From: Bosea sp. 124
GTDB lineage: Bacteria > Pseudomonadota > Alphaproteobacteria > Rhizobiales > Beijerinckiaceae
DNA: 64,000 bases
NCBI RefSeq assembly: GCF_003046175.1
Contig: NZ_PZZM01000001.1
Span: 5,163,001 to 5,227,000, forward strand
Direction: 5' to 3'
How positions within the stretch are numbered: position 1 is the stretch's first letter; every line of letters begins with the position of its first letter. The notes under the pieces are model-generated. The model ran no database searches. It saw only the letters and a list, made by a program, of their open reading frames with translations, and was not told the origin of the DNA. The translations under genes were made by a program, and so were the position numbers. This document shows, piece by piece, positions 1 to 8,454 of the stretch.

Positions 1-484
1 GCGCCGGCGCGATGGCCTCGCCGATGGCGTCCACCATGCGGCTGGCGAAGTCGCGAGCGGTCGGATTGGTGCGGTAGACGTTCTTGAAGCCGCGCTCGGT
101 GATCGGGTCGGAGATCGCGCCGAGTTCGAAATAGGGTACGCCGGCCAGTTCCGCGACCTGCGTCGCGGCGATCGACAGCGAGGACGAATAGGTCCCGAAG
201 ATCACCGGCACCTTGTCGACCGAGGTCAGGCGGCGCGCCTCGCCCACGGCCTGGTTCGGTTCGACCGCATCGCCCTTGACGATCTCGATCTTCTGCTTCT
301 TCAGGCCGCCCGCTGCGTTGCGTTCCTCGATCGCGATCTCGAGGCCGCGGAAGCTTTCGTCGCCGAGCAAGGCGAGGCCGCCCGAGAATGGATAGAGTGC
401 GCCGATCTTGACCTGGGCGAAGGCTTGCGTCGCCGACAGAGTCAATACCGCGGCCAGCGCCGCGCGCGTCAGAACCTTCATCAT
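1..484 (-). CDS. Branched-chain amino acid-type ABC transporter substrate-binding protein (partial)
   Basis: This is the N-terminal part of a periplasmic binding protein of the LivJ/Peripla_BP_6 family; the C-terminus lies beyond the left edge. The protein begins with two consecutive Met codons (484 and 481), preceded by a good GGGAGG ribosome site. A Sec signal peptide of about 24 residues ends in ATQAFA-Q. The mature part starts VKIGALYPFSGG, the typical opening of this family, followed by the conserved 'GLEIAIEERNAAGG' region. It should capture a small amino acid or carboxylate for a HAAT importer whose other subunits are off-window. It is divergent from the quinone oxidoreductase operon at 742. 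Family assignment is secure; the ligand cannot be read. Confidence 0.9.
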   Translation of the reverse strand, partial: MMKVLTRAALAAVLTLSATQAFAQVKIGALYPFSGGLALLGDESFRGLEIAIEERNAAGGLKKQKIEIVKGDAVEPNQAVGEARRLTSVDKVPVIFGTYSSSLSIAATQVAELAGVPYFELGAISDPITERGFKNVYRTNPTARDFASRMVDAIGEAIAPA

Positions 485-741
485 GTCCTCCCTGGGACCG
501 CTGTCACGAACATTTCTTGCGGTCCCCATCGCCTGATGCGTCCCGGCCGGACATTCTCCCGGCGGGCGGATAATGCAGATAACCAAGTTGCCTGACAAGT
601 GGGGGTTTGCTAACGCTTGAACCGAGGCAGGGCGAACGCCACAACGGCGGTCGACCCCGCGCGAGAGCAGGGTTCCGGACAGTGGACGCCACGTCCGCCG
701 ACCGTGGTCACGCGACGAAACATGCCCGCATGCAGGGAGAG

Positions 742-1752
742 ATGACCATCATGGCATTGCCGCAGACGATGAAGCAGGTGCACTTTACGGGGCCGGGCGG
801 CCCGGAGGTGATCGAGATCGAGACGGCGCCGGTGCCGCAGCCCGGCCCGGGCCAGGTCCTGATCGCGGTCGCGGCGGCCGGCATCAACCGGCCCGACTGC
901 CTGCAGCGAGCCGGCGGCTATCCGCCTCCCCCCGGCGCGACGGAGATTCCGGGCCTCGAGGTTTCGGGGCGGATCGTCGCAGTCGGTGACGGCGTGCCCA
1001 CAAGCCGCATCGGCGATGCCGTCTGCGCGCTGGTGATCAGCGGCGGCTATGCCGAATATGCCGTGGCCGACGAGCCGCTCTGCCTGCCCGTACCGAAGCC
1101 GCTTTCGCTGCTGGAGGCCGGCGGGCTGCCGGAGACCTACTACACGGTCTACGACAACGTCTTCACGCGCGGCCGGCTCAGGAAGGGCGAAACCATCCTG
1201 ATCCATGGCGGCTCCAGCGGCATCGGCTCGACGGCGATCCAGCTCGCCAAGCATGCCGGCGCGACGGTCTATGCGACCGCGGGTTCGGCGGAGAAATGCA
1301 CCTTCTGCCGCTCGCTCGGCGCCGACGAGGCGATCGATTACCGCGCCCAGGACTTCGTCGCAGAGGTCAAGCGCCTGACCGGCGGCAAGGGCGTCGACGT
1401 CGTGCTCGACATGGTCGGCGGGCCCTATATCCAGCGCAACATCAACATCCTCGCGCTGGAGGGGCGGCTGGTGCAGATCGCCTTCCTGCAGAGCAGCAAG
1501 GCCGATCTCGACCTGATGAACGTGATGCTCCGGCGCCTGACCCTGACCGGCTCGACGCTGCGTGTGCGTTCGGTCGCGCTCAAGGCCGAGATCACCGAGC
1601 ACTTACGCCGCGAGGTCTGGCCGCTGCTCGATGCCGGCACGGTGAAGCCGATCATCCATGCGACCTTCCCGCTGGAACAGGCGCGACAGGCGCATGAGTT
1701 GATGGAATCGAGCGCCCATCTCGGCAAGATCATGCTGGAGGTGTCGAAGTGA
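742..1752 (+). CDS. NAD(P)H:quinone oxidoreductase, zeta-crystallin/PIG3-like MDR family
   Basis: This is a medium-chain dehydrogenase/reductase without zinc ligands, about 336 residues. It has a GroES-like N-terminal half (GPGGPEVIEI...PAPGPGQVLI-type opening, NRPDCLQRAGGYPPPPG) and the NADPH-binding motif HGGSSGIGSTAIQLAK about 155 residues in. The MKQVHFTGPGG opening is characteristic of the PIG3/QorA branch. I chose the ATG at 742 because AGGGAGA lies just upstream; in-frame ATGs at 751 and 769 are alternatives. It is the first gene of a tight operon with two SDRs and a FadR-type regulator, so it probably reduces a quinone or enone in a catabolic pathway. The substrate is unknown. Confidence 0.88.
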   Translation: MTIMALPQTMKQVHFTGPGGPEVIEIETAPVPQPGPGQVLIAVAAAGINRPDCLQRAGGYPPPPGATEIPGLEVSGRIVAVGDGVPTSRIGDAVCALVISGGYAEYAVADEPLCLPVPKPLSLLEAGGLPETYYTVYDNVFTRGRLRKGETILIHGGSSGIGSTAIQLAKHAGATVYATAGSAEKCTFCRSLGADEAIDYRAQDFVAEVKRLTGGKGVDVVLDMVGGPYIQRNINILALEGRLVQIAFLQSSKADLDLMNVMLRRLTLTGSTLRVRSVALKAEITEHLRREVWPLLDAGTVKPIIHATFPLEQARQAHELMESSAHLGKIMLEVSK

Positions 1753-2519
1753 CCAGCCATCGCGGCAAGGTCGTGCTCGTCACCGGCGCGGGGCGCGGCA
1801 TCGGCCAGGCGATCGCTGACGCCCATGCGGCCGCCGGCGCCAGCGTCGCCTATCTCGACCATGATCCGGCGCTCGCGGAAGCAGCCGCCGAGGCGGCCCG
1901 CCAACGCGGCGCGACGACACTTGCCGTCTCGGCCGATGTCGCCGACGAGGCTTCGGTCAATCTGGCGATCGCACGCGTCACGGAAGCCCTCGGCCCCATC
2001 GGCGTGCTGGTCAACAATGCCGGGATCTCGCCGAATTCGGGCGCCGACGGCAAACGCGCCCTGCTCGGCGAGATGGGCGCCGACGAATGGCGCCGGGTGC
2101 TCGACGTCAACCTGACCGGCGCCTTCCTCTGCGCCAGCGCAGTCGTGCCGGCGATGCGCACCGCCGGCCGCGGGTCGATCGTCAGCGTCTCCTCCGTTGC
2201 CGGCAAAACCTATTGCGACATCGTCGGCGTCCATTACGCCGCGACCAAGGCGGCTCTGATCGGCTTCACCAAGCATCTCGCCGGCGAACTCGGCCCCGAC
2301 GGCATCACCGTCAACGCCGTGGCGCCCGGCCGGATCGATACGCCGCTGATGCGCGGCACCGCTCCGGAAGCCAATGAGGCGGCGCGGATGGCGACGCCGC
2401 TGCGCCGCCTCGGCAGCCCCGAGGACGTCGCGCAGACCTGCCTGTTCCTGACCTCCGACAACGCGGCCTTCGTTACCGGACAGGTCTGCGATGTGGCCGG
2501 CGGTTGGCTGATGACCTGA
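1749..2519 (+). CDS. SDR family NAD(P)-dependent oxidoreductase (FabG-like)
   Basis: This is a classical short-chain dehydrogenase of 256 residues. The cofactor motif TGAGRGIG is near residue 12, NNAG near 90, and the catalytic Ser-Tyr-Lys set is visible as SSVAG followed by YAATKAALIG; the C-terminal FVTGQVCDVAGGW segment is typical. It starts at a GTG that overlaps the stop of the preceding gene (GTGA), so the two are probably translationally coupled. It likely oxidises or reduces a hydroxy or keto intermediate together with its neighbours. The substrate cannot be inferred from sequence. Confidence 0.9.
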   Translation: MTSHRGKVVLVTGAGRGIGQAIADAHAAAGASVAYLDHDPALAEAAAEAARQRGATTLAVSADVADEASVNLAIARVTEALGPIGVLVNNAGISPNSGADGKRALLGEMGADEWRRVLDVNLTGAFLCASAVVPAMRTAGRGSIVSVSSVAGKTYCDIVGVHYAATKAALIGFTKHLAGELGPDGITVNAVAPGRIDTPLMRGTAPEANEAARMATPLRRLGSPEDVAQTCLFLTSDNAAFVTGQVCDVAGGWLMT

Positions 2520-2527
2520 GGCGCGCC

Positions 2528-3265
2528 ATGATCGATTTCTCAGGCAAGGTTCTGCTTCTGACCGGCGCGAATGGGGCGATCAGCCGGGCCGTTGCCCGCT
2601 TGTTTTTCCGGCATGGCGCGCTCTGCGTCCTGACCGATCTCGATGAGGACGGCGTCAAAGGCTTCGCACGCGAACTCGACCCTGACGTGGTGCGCATACT
2701 GGCGCTCCGGCAGGATGCCGCCGTTGCTGAAGATGCCGAACGGGCCGTCGACGCAGCGGTGGAGAAATTCGGCCGCATCGACGCGCTGGTGACGGCGGCG
2801 GGGCTCTATCGCGACCGGCTGGTCAGCGAGATGAGCGAAGCCGAATGGCGGCAGTCGATCGCGATCAATCTCGACGGCGTGTTCCATAGCTGCCGCGCCG
2901 CGATCCCGCATCTGGCCGAGGGCAGCGCGATCGTGAACATCGCCTCGATGGCCGGCCATCGCGGCAGCTACGCCCACGCCCATTACGCGGCGGCGAAAGG
3001 CGGCGTGCTCAGCCTGACGCGCTCGCTGGCGCTGGAACTGGCGCCGCGCACGCGCGTCAATGCCGTCTCGCCCGGACTGATCGAGGGGCCGATGGTGCAA
3101 CCGCTGATCGCGAAGAAGCCGGAGCTGATCCCGAACACGCCAATGAAGCGGTTGGGAACGCCTGAGGAGGTCGCCGGGGTCGTTGCTTTCCTGTGCTCCG
3201 ATCTGGCACGGTTCGTCACCGGCGAGACCATTCACGTCAATGGCGGCCTGCACATCGCCAGCTAG
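2528..3265 (+). CDS. SDR family oxidoreductase
   Basis: This is a second short-chain dehydrogenase, 245 residues from the ATG at 2528, eight bases after the previous stop. The glycine-rich cofactor site is altered to TGANGAISRAV; the usual GxxxGxG ends in Ala-Ile-Ser rather than Gly-Ile-Gly. The catalytic region is intact (NIASMAGHRG, then YAAAKGGVLSLTRSLA), as is the C-terminal FVTGETIHVNGG. It is paralogous to the upstream SDR, and two such enzymes in one operon suggest successive redox steps on one substrate. The altered dinucleotide loop could change cofactor preference; this is inference. Confidence 0.87.
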   Translation: MIDFSGKVLLLTGANGAISRAVARLFFRHGALCVLTDLDEDGVKGFARELDPDVVRILALRQDAAVAEDAERAVDAAVEKFGRIDALVTAAGLYRDRLVSEMSEAEWRQSIAINLDGVFHSCRAAIPHLAEGSAIVNIASMAGHRGSYAHAHYAAAKGGVLSLTRSLALELAPRTRVNAVSPGLIEGPMVQPLIAKKPELIPNTPMKRLGTPEEVAGVVAFLCSDLARFVTGETIHVNGGLHIAS

Positions 3266-3282
3266 CGGACATATCGAAGCCA

Positions 3283-4020
3283 ATGGTCGCCGACAAAAGC
3301 CGATCCGAGCCGCTGCGTGACATTCTGGGACGAGCCCCCTCGCTCGCCGACACGCTGGCGCTCAGGCTGCGTGACGAGATCGCGTCGGGGCGTCTGCAGG
3401 CCGGCGAGCGTCTGCCGACCGAACTGCAGCTCGCCCAGACGTATGGCGTCAGCCGGCCGATCGTGCGCGAGGCCGTGGGGCGGCTGAAGCATGACGGGCT
3501 CGTGCTGTCGCGCCAGGGCGCCGGAGCCTTCGTCGCCGATCCGGGGGCGAGCTCGGTTTTCCGCCTCGATGTCGCGGATTTCTCGGACAAGGCCGAGCTG
3601 CGCCACATCGTCGAACTCTTGATGGCCGTCGAGGCGTCCGCGACCGAGCACACGGCGGAGCGCCACAGCGAGGCCGACCTCATCACGATCCGGGCGCGAC
3701 TGGATGCGATGCAGGCCGCGATCGACCGTGGCGAATCCGGCGTCGACGAGGATGTCGCCTTTCACCGCGCCATCATCGAAGCGACAGGAAATCCCTATTT
3801 TCGCGATCTGTCGGAATTCCTCGACAGGCGCGTGCGGACCTTCATCCGCACCGCCCGCGCGAATTCGGCCCGCCTCGCCGGCATGGCCCAGATCGTCCAG
3901 GGCGAGCATCAGGCGATCTTCGAGGCGATCGTGGCGCGCGATCCGCAGCGCGCCCGCGCTGCGGCCGAAACACATCTCAAGAACGCCGCCGCGCGTCTCG
4001 CCATCTATCTCGGGAGATAA
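3283..4020 (+). CDS. GntR/FadR-family transcriptional regulator (FCD domain)
   Basis: This is a 245-residue regulator with an N-terminal winged helix (LADTLALRLRDEIASGRLQAGERLPTEL, then SRPIVREAVGRLKHDGLVLSRQGAGAFV) and a C-terminal all-helical FCD ligand domain whose metal/ligand residues include the DEDVAFHRAI and NPYF segments. The start is the ATG at 3283, giving MVADKSRSEPL; longer versions read back into the preceding SDR. It lies 17 bases after the second SDR, so it is co-transcribed with the operon it probably controls. The ligand is probably a small carboxylate. No operator could be assigned confidently in the 485-741 promoter region. Confidence 0.9.
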   Translation: MVADKSRSEPLRDILGRAPSLADTLALRLRDEIASGRLQAGERLPTELQLAQTYGVSRPIVREAVGRLKHDGLVLSRQGAGAFVADPGASSVFRLDVADFSDKAELRHIVELLMAVEASATEHTAERHSEADLITIRARLDAMQAAIDRGESGVDEDVAFHRAIIEATGNPYFRDLSEFLDRRVRTFIRTARANSARLAGMAQIVQGEHQAIFEAIVARDPQRARAAAETHLKNAAARLAIYLGR

Positions 4021-4054
4021 GCCACGCGATCTCGGGGGATGGGCCGCGCCGCGC

Positions 4055-5137
4055 TCAGGGAAGCGCGAGCAGCCGGTCGCGCAGGGTCAGCAGTTCGAGG
4101 CAGACCGCCTCCAGATCGCGGATATGGAAGCCCTGCGCGAGCGCAGGGACGTGCCGCACGAGTTCGGTGCGCAACGGCCCGTTGAACACGGCCGTGCCAT
4201 CGCCGGCGATGGAGAGGCCATTCTCGCGCTCGAAGCTCGCATTCCACGCGATGGCCTCGTCGCGCGCCACGGCTTGCGGGAGGTCGAGTTCGAGCTCGCC
4301 GTCCTTGAGTTGCACCGGATAACCGCCCGGCAGGCCACCCGGCCCCGGCACATGTCCGCTCCAGGAGCGCCCTGCCGCCATGGCCAGGATGAGCGGCACG
4401 CCGCTGGCGCCGGAGATCTCGATGACGGGCTCCGGCGTGAGCTGAATGTCGGCGAAGCGCACGAAGACATCCGCGACCTCCTGCCCGGCGATCCAGACGC
4501 GTGGAGGCCGGCCGCTTCGCGACGATGGCGGCTGACGCCAGGCGGCGAGGTTCTGGTAATGCGCCAGCACCTCGATATTTGCATCGCGCGCGACCGAGGC
4601 CGAACCGGCGAAGACGTTCGACAGGATCGCGACATTGCCCATGCCGCAGGCGACGTCATGGCCCTGCGCCGTGATCATGCCATTGACCACGTCGGGAAAG
4701 CTGCAGTTCAGGAGCGTGACCGGCTTGCCGCCACGCGTGATCGCGGCCGCGACGCGCGAGCTGATCAGCGCCTGAAACACCGCCGTCGCACTCAAGCCTC
4801 CCTCGGCGACCAGCCGCGTCCAGGCATTGCCGCTCTGGGCGATGACCTGCGAGGTCTGGATCGAGGCGGCCTGAACGAGAATGCGCGGGTTCGTCGCGGC
4901 GAGAAGTCCGTCGGAGGCATGGGCAGCGAGAAGATCGACGGCATGCGCCGTAAAGCGCGCCTTGCTCTTGAACATCGCCGAACGCGCATTCGCCGCCGTG
5001 CGCAGCCAGTTCAGCCGGCTGCGGTTGCGGCCGGCGATGACGACCTCGACCGGCTCGGACGCCGTCGCCGCGATGTCGAAGGCGATGCGGGCGGCGAAGG
5101 CGCCAGTGCCCGAGATCAGGATGTCGCAGTTCGCCAT
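4055..5137 (-). CDS. Rossmann-fold NAD(P)-binding protein of unassigned function
   Basis: This gene encodes 360 residues beginning MANCDILISGTGAFAARIAF, with a GTGAFA dinucleotide loop and AGRNRSRLNWL shortly after, where a Rossmann second strand would carry the cofactor-selecting residue (here Arg, suggesting NADP). The middle contains NCSFPDVVNGM and CGMGNVAILSN. The layout resembles homoserine/saccharopine-dehydrogenase-like proteins, but I do not recognise a specific family. It is the last gene of the leftward operon; its ATG is one base past the TGA of the acyl-CoA ligase gene, so the two are tightly coupled. It may act on a product of the CoA pathway. It ends 35 bases from the convergent GntR gene. 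Confidence 0.75.
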   Translation of the reverse strand: MANCDILISGTGAFAARIAFDIAATASEPVEVVIAGRNRSRLNWLRTAANARSAMFKSKARFTAHAVDLLAAHASDGLLAATNPRILVQAASIQTSQVIAQSGNAWTRLVAEGGLSATAVFQALISSRVAAAITRGGKPVTLLNCSFPDVVNGMITAQGHDVACGMGNVAILSNVFAGSASVARDANIEVLAHYQNLAAWRQPPSSRSGRPPRVWIAGQEVADVFVRFADIQLTPEPVIEISGASGVPLILAMAAGRSWSGHVPGPGGLPGGYPVQLKDGELELDLPQAVARDEAIAWNASFERENGLSIAGDGTAVFNGPLRTELVRHVPALAQGFHIRDLEAVCLELLTLRDRLLALP

Positions 5138-5138
5138 C

Positions 5139-6668
5139 TCAGCGCACCATCTCCGGAGCGGTCCGGTCCCAGGCATCGTCGAGCCGGGGCGAGAGCCTGT
5201 GCTTCATGATGCGCTGGCTCGCGGTCCGCTCGAAATCCTCGACGAAGGCGATGTAGCGCGGGTTCTGGTACGGGGCGAGGCGCGCGGCCAGCCAATCCGA
5301 CAGGGCCGCCGCATCGACTTCGGCGCCCTCGCGCGGCTTGACGAAGAGCTTGATGTCCTGCTCGCCGACATCCGATGCCACGCCGATCATGGCGCAATCC
5401 TCGACATCCTCGTGCTCGGCGGCGACATGCTCGACCTCCCAGGCCGAGACGTTCTCGCCCTTGCAACGGACGCTGTCGGTCATGCGGCCGTGAAAATAGA
5501 GATTGCCGTCCCCGTCGAAGGAACCGAGGTCGCCGGTGTGGAGCGCGCCATGGCGCAGCGCCTTGGCCGTCGCCTCAGGGTTGTCGAGATAGCCCGGAAA
5601 GATCGCGCCCTCGATGTCGGTCTCCACGACGATCTCGCCACGCTCGCCCGGGGCGACGGGCGCGCCGTCGGCGCCCAGCAGCCTGACGCCGAACCAGGGC
5701 ATCGGCCGGCCGACCGAGCCAACCACGCCGGAGTCGTTGCAGGTTGTGATGCTGGAGGCTTCCGTCATTCCGTAGCATTCGCGGATCTCGACGCCGAAGC
5801 GGTCTCGGAACTGCGGCCAGATGTCGGGCGGGCAGCCGCCGCCCCAGGCGATCCGGACACCGTGATCGCGGTCCAGTTCGCCGACGGGCTGCTTCAGCAG
5901 GATCTGCAGGATGCCGCCGAGATAATGGATATGGCTCGCCCCCTCCGCCTTGACCTGGCTCCAGAACCGGCTGGCGCTGAAGCGGTCGACCATCGCCAGC
6001 GTGATGTCGCGGATCATCGGCAGGGCCAAGAGCTGCGCGCCGCCGATATGGTAGAGCGGCTCCCAGACGAAGAGCACCTCGCCGGGCCTCGCGGCGGAGA
6101 CGCGGCCGACGCCCTCGGCGGCCAGACGCAGCATCCGGTGCGAGACGACGACGCCCTTGGGGCGCCCGGTCGTGCCCGAGGTGTACATGATCGCGAAGAC
6201 GGCGTTGGGTGATGGCGCGGGCTCGTCGAAGCCCGCGGATCGGGCGAGGATCGCATCGAGTTCAGACCCCTGCCGCAGGATCGGCGGCGCTTCTGCCCCG
6301 GACAGCGCCTCCTCGACCAGCGCCGCGAGATCGGCATCGACCACGACGAGCTTCGGCTGCGGATGCGTCAGCAGATAGCGCAGGCCCTCGCCGCGCTGCT
6401 GCGCGTTGACCGGCACCCAGGCGATGCCGGCGCGCGCCAGACCAAAGACGACGGCGATCGTCGCGATCGAATTGCGCATCATCACTGCGACACGGTCGCC
6501 GGGCTCGAGCCCACGCTCGCGCAGATGCGCGGCGAAGGCAGCCGAGCGGCGCTCGATCATGGCGTAGCTCACCGCCTCGCCGCAGAAGCGGGCATAGATC
6601 CGCTGCGGGTCGCGCGCGGCGCGTGCGGTCAGGAGGCCAACAAAGCCGGCGTCGTCGTTGGGCGTCAT
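5139..6668 (-). CDS. Acyl-CoA ligase, class I adenylate-forming family (CaiC-like)
   Basis: This AMP-dependent synthetase/ligase has 509 residues. It carries the phosphate-binding loop YTSGTTGRPKG at about residue 165, the YGMTEAS motif, and the C-terminal HTGDLGSFDGDG then GRMTDSVRCKGENVS region that carries the hinge and binds AMP. Family members activate a carboxylate as acyl-AMP and then acyl-CoA; overall resemblance is to crotonobetaine/carnitine- and long-chain-type ligases. The ATG at 6668 (MTPNDDAG) is preferred; a TTG at 6689 is possible, and neither has a strong ribosome site. Located between the importer and the Rossmann gene, and with a crotonase starting the operon, it probably activates the imported acid. 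Confidence 0.9.
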   Translation of the reverse strand: MTPNDDAGFVGLLTARAARDPQRIYARFCGEAVSYAMIERRSAAFAAHLRERGLEPGDRVAVMMRNSIATIAVVFGLARAGIAWVPVNAQQRGEGLRYLLTHPQPKLVVVDADLAALVEEALSGAEAPPILRQGSELDAILARSAGFDEPAPSPNAVFAIMYTSGTTGRPKGVVVSHRMLRLAAEGVGRVSAARPGEVLFVWEPLYHIGGAQLLALPMIRDITLAMVDRFSASRFWSQVKAEGASHIHYLGGILQILLKQPVGELDRDHGVRIAWGGGCPPDIWPQFRDRFGVEIRECYGMTEASSITTCNDSGVVGSVGRPMPWFGVRLLGADGAPVAPGERGEIVVETDIEGAIFPGYLDNPEATAKALRHGALHTGDLGSFDGDGNLYFHGRMTDSVRCKGENVSAWEVEHVAAEHEDVEDCAMIGVASDVGEQDIKLFVKPREGAEVDAAALSDWLAARLAPYQNPRYIAFVEDFERTASQRIMKHRLSPRLDDAWDRTAPEMVR

Positions 6669-6690
6669 GCTCGGTCGTTCAGTTCGCAAA

Positions 6691-8454
6691 TCAGGAAGAG
6701 GAGGATGAGCGGAAGCGTTCCGCCAGCAGCAGCATCGCCGTCACCACGATGAAGACGACGACCGAGACCGCCGCCAGCGTCGGGTTGAGCTGCAGGATCA
6801 TGTCGTCCCACATCTGCTTCGGCAAAGTGGTTTTCACGCCGCCGCTGATGAAGATCGCGATGGTGAGCTCGTCGAAGGAGGTGATGAAGGAGAACAGGAA
6901 GGCCGCGACGAGACCGCCCTTCACCAGCGGGATCGTCACGCCCGTCAACGTCTTCAGCCGGTTGGCGCCGAGCGTGGCGGCCGCCTGGTCGAGGCGCTGA
7001 TCGTAGCTCTTCAGCACCGCCGCCATGGTGACGAGCGCGAAGGGAATGGCGAGCACGGTATGGCCGATGACGAGGCCGAGATCGGTCGCGACCAGCCCGA
7101 TCCGCGCGAAGAGGTAAAACAGGCCAACCGCGATGACGATGCGCGGGACGATCATCGGCGCGAGGAAGAAGGCGAAGATCAGACCGCTCCAGCGCGTACG
7201 GCTGTTGGCCAGCGCCAGCGCCGTGAAGCCGCCGATGGCGGTGGCGGCGATCGCCGTCGCAAACGCGACGAGGAAGGAGCGGATCGTCGCCTGGATCCAG
7301 AGCGGCGATTCGAAATAGGTCCGGAACCAGGTCAGCCCATAGCCCGGCGGCGGAAATTCGAGGAATTGCGAGGAGGTGAAGGCGAGCGGAATGACGAGCA
7401 GAGTCGGCAGCACGAGGAAGCCGATCGCGAGCCAGCAGAAGGCCGGCAGGATGAACGCGCTGCCACGCCGTCCGAGCAGGCGCTGCGTCAGCGTCGAGAC
7501 GGCACCGGCGACCCTGGCGACCAGCGCGAGAATGGCGAGGCCGAGATCGCGGATGCGCCCGGTACCGACCTGTGCCGAGCCCCCGGCGATGGTCGAGAGG
7601 CCGAAGAGCCGGTCGTAGAGCCAGCAGGAGAGCAGCGCCGCCGCCAGCATCATCGCCGCCAGCGCACCGGCGAAGGGCCAGTTCAGCAGCTCCTGAACCT
7701 GGGTGATGATGAGCTGCGCCAGCATCGTCTCGCGGCGCCCGCCGAGGAAGGCCGGCACGATGAAGAAGCCGAGCGAGGAGATGAAGACCAGCAGGCCGGC
7801 CGCCGCGACGCCCGGCAGCGACAGCTTGAAGTAGACCAGCCAAAAGGCATGCGCCGGCGAGGCGCCGAGCGTCTGCGCTGCCTGGACGAGCCGGCGGTCG
7901 ATGCCGGCCATCACCGGCAGCATCGTCATGACGGCGAGCGGGACCATGGCGTGGACCATGCCGACCATGACGCCGAACTCGTTGTGCAGCAGCGGCAGCG
8001 GCTGGTCGACGATCCCTGAGCCGGTCGCCAGCGAATTGATGATGCCGCTGCGGCCGAGCACGATCATCCAAGCAAAGGTCTTGACCAGATAGCTGGTCCA
8101 GAACGGCACCATCACGAAGAGCAGCATGCGGCCGCGATAGAGGTCCGGCAGGCGTGACAGCCAGTAGGCCAGCGGATAACCGATCAGAAGCGAATACAGC
8201 GCCGTATAGCCGGCGATGCGGAAGGTGATGCCGAGGACGCGCAGATAGACGTCGGTCGCCGCGATCCGCTCATAGGTCGCGATCGAGAGGCCGCCCTTGT
8301 CGGGATCGACGAGGCTCAGGCCCAGGAGCTGCGCGACCGGCCAGGCAAAGAAGGCCGCCAGGAAGAGCAGGCCCGGTACGGCGAGCCAGAGCGCATTGAG
8401 GCGCAAGGCGCCAGCCTTCGCGCGCAGGCCGCCCGAGGTCGCGACCGCGCTCAT
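6691..8454 (-). CDS. ABC transporter permease, two fused permease domains
   Basis: This 587-residue membrane protein holds two complete BPD_transp_1 units in one chain: roughly residues 1-290 and 310-587. Each has an EAA-type loop; the second reads DQAAATLGANRLKTLTGVTIPL and the first VQAAQTLGASPAHAFWLVYFKLSLPG. Polyamine/opine importers usually encode these halves as separate PotB and PotC proteins, whereas iron(III)-type importers often fuse them. The start ATG overlaps the ATPase stop codon (ATGA). It forms the membrane channel of the importer with the neighbouring ATPase and binding protein. Confidence 0.9.
   Translation of the reverse strand: MSAVATSGGLRAKAGALRLNALWLAVPGLLFLAAFFAWPVAQLLGLSLVDPDKGGLSIATYERIAATDVYLRVLGITFRIAGYTALYSLLIGYPLAYWLSRLPDLYRGRMLLFVMVPFWTSYLVKTFAWMIVLGRSGIINSLATGSGIVDQPLPLLHNEFGVMVGMVHAMVPLAVMTMLPVMAGIDRRLVQAAQTLGASPAHAFWLVYFKLSLPGVAAAGLLVFISSLGFFIVPAFLGGRRETMLAQLIITQVQELLNWPFAGALAAMMLAAALLSCWLYDRLFGLSTIAGGSAQVGTGRIRDLGLAILALVARVAGAVSTLTQRLLGRRGSAFILPAFCWLAIGFLVLPTLLVIPLAFTSSQFLEFPPPGYGLTWFRTYFESPLWIQATIRSFLVAFATAIAATAIGGFTALALANSRTRWSGLIFAFFLAPMIVPRIVIAVGLFYLFARIGLVATDLGLVIGHTVLAIPFALVTMAAVLKSYDQRLDQAAATLGANRLKTLTGVTIPLVKGGLVAAFLFSFITSFDELTIAIFISGGVKTTLPKQMWDDMILQLNPTLAAVSVVVFIVVTAMLLLAERFRSSSSS

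Noticed and set aside
610..1602. 330-codon open frame on the minus strand opposite the quinone oxidoreductase
   Set aside because: It is rich in Arg, Asp, His and Ala, has no motifs, and lies antisense to a well-supported gene; high GC makes such frames common.
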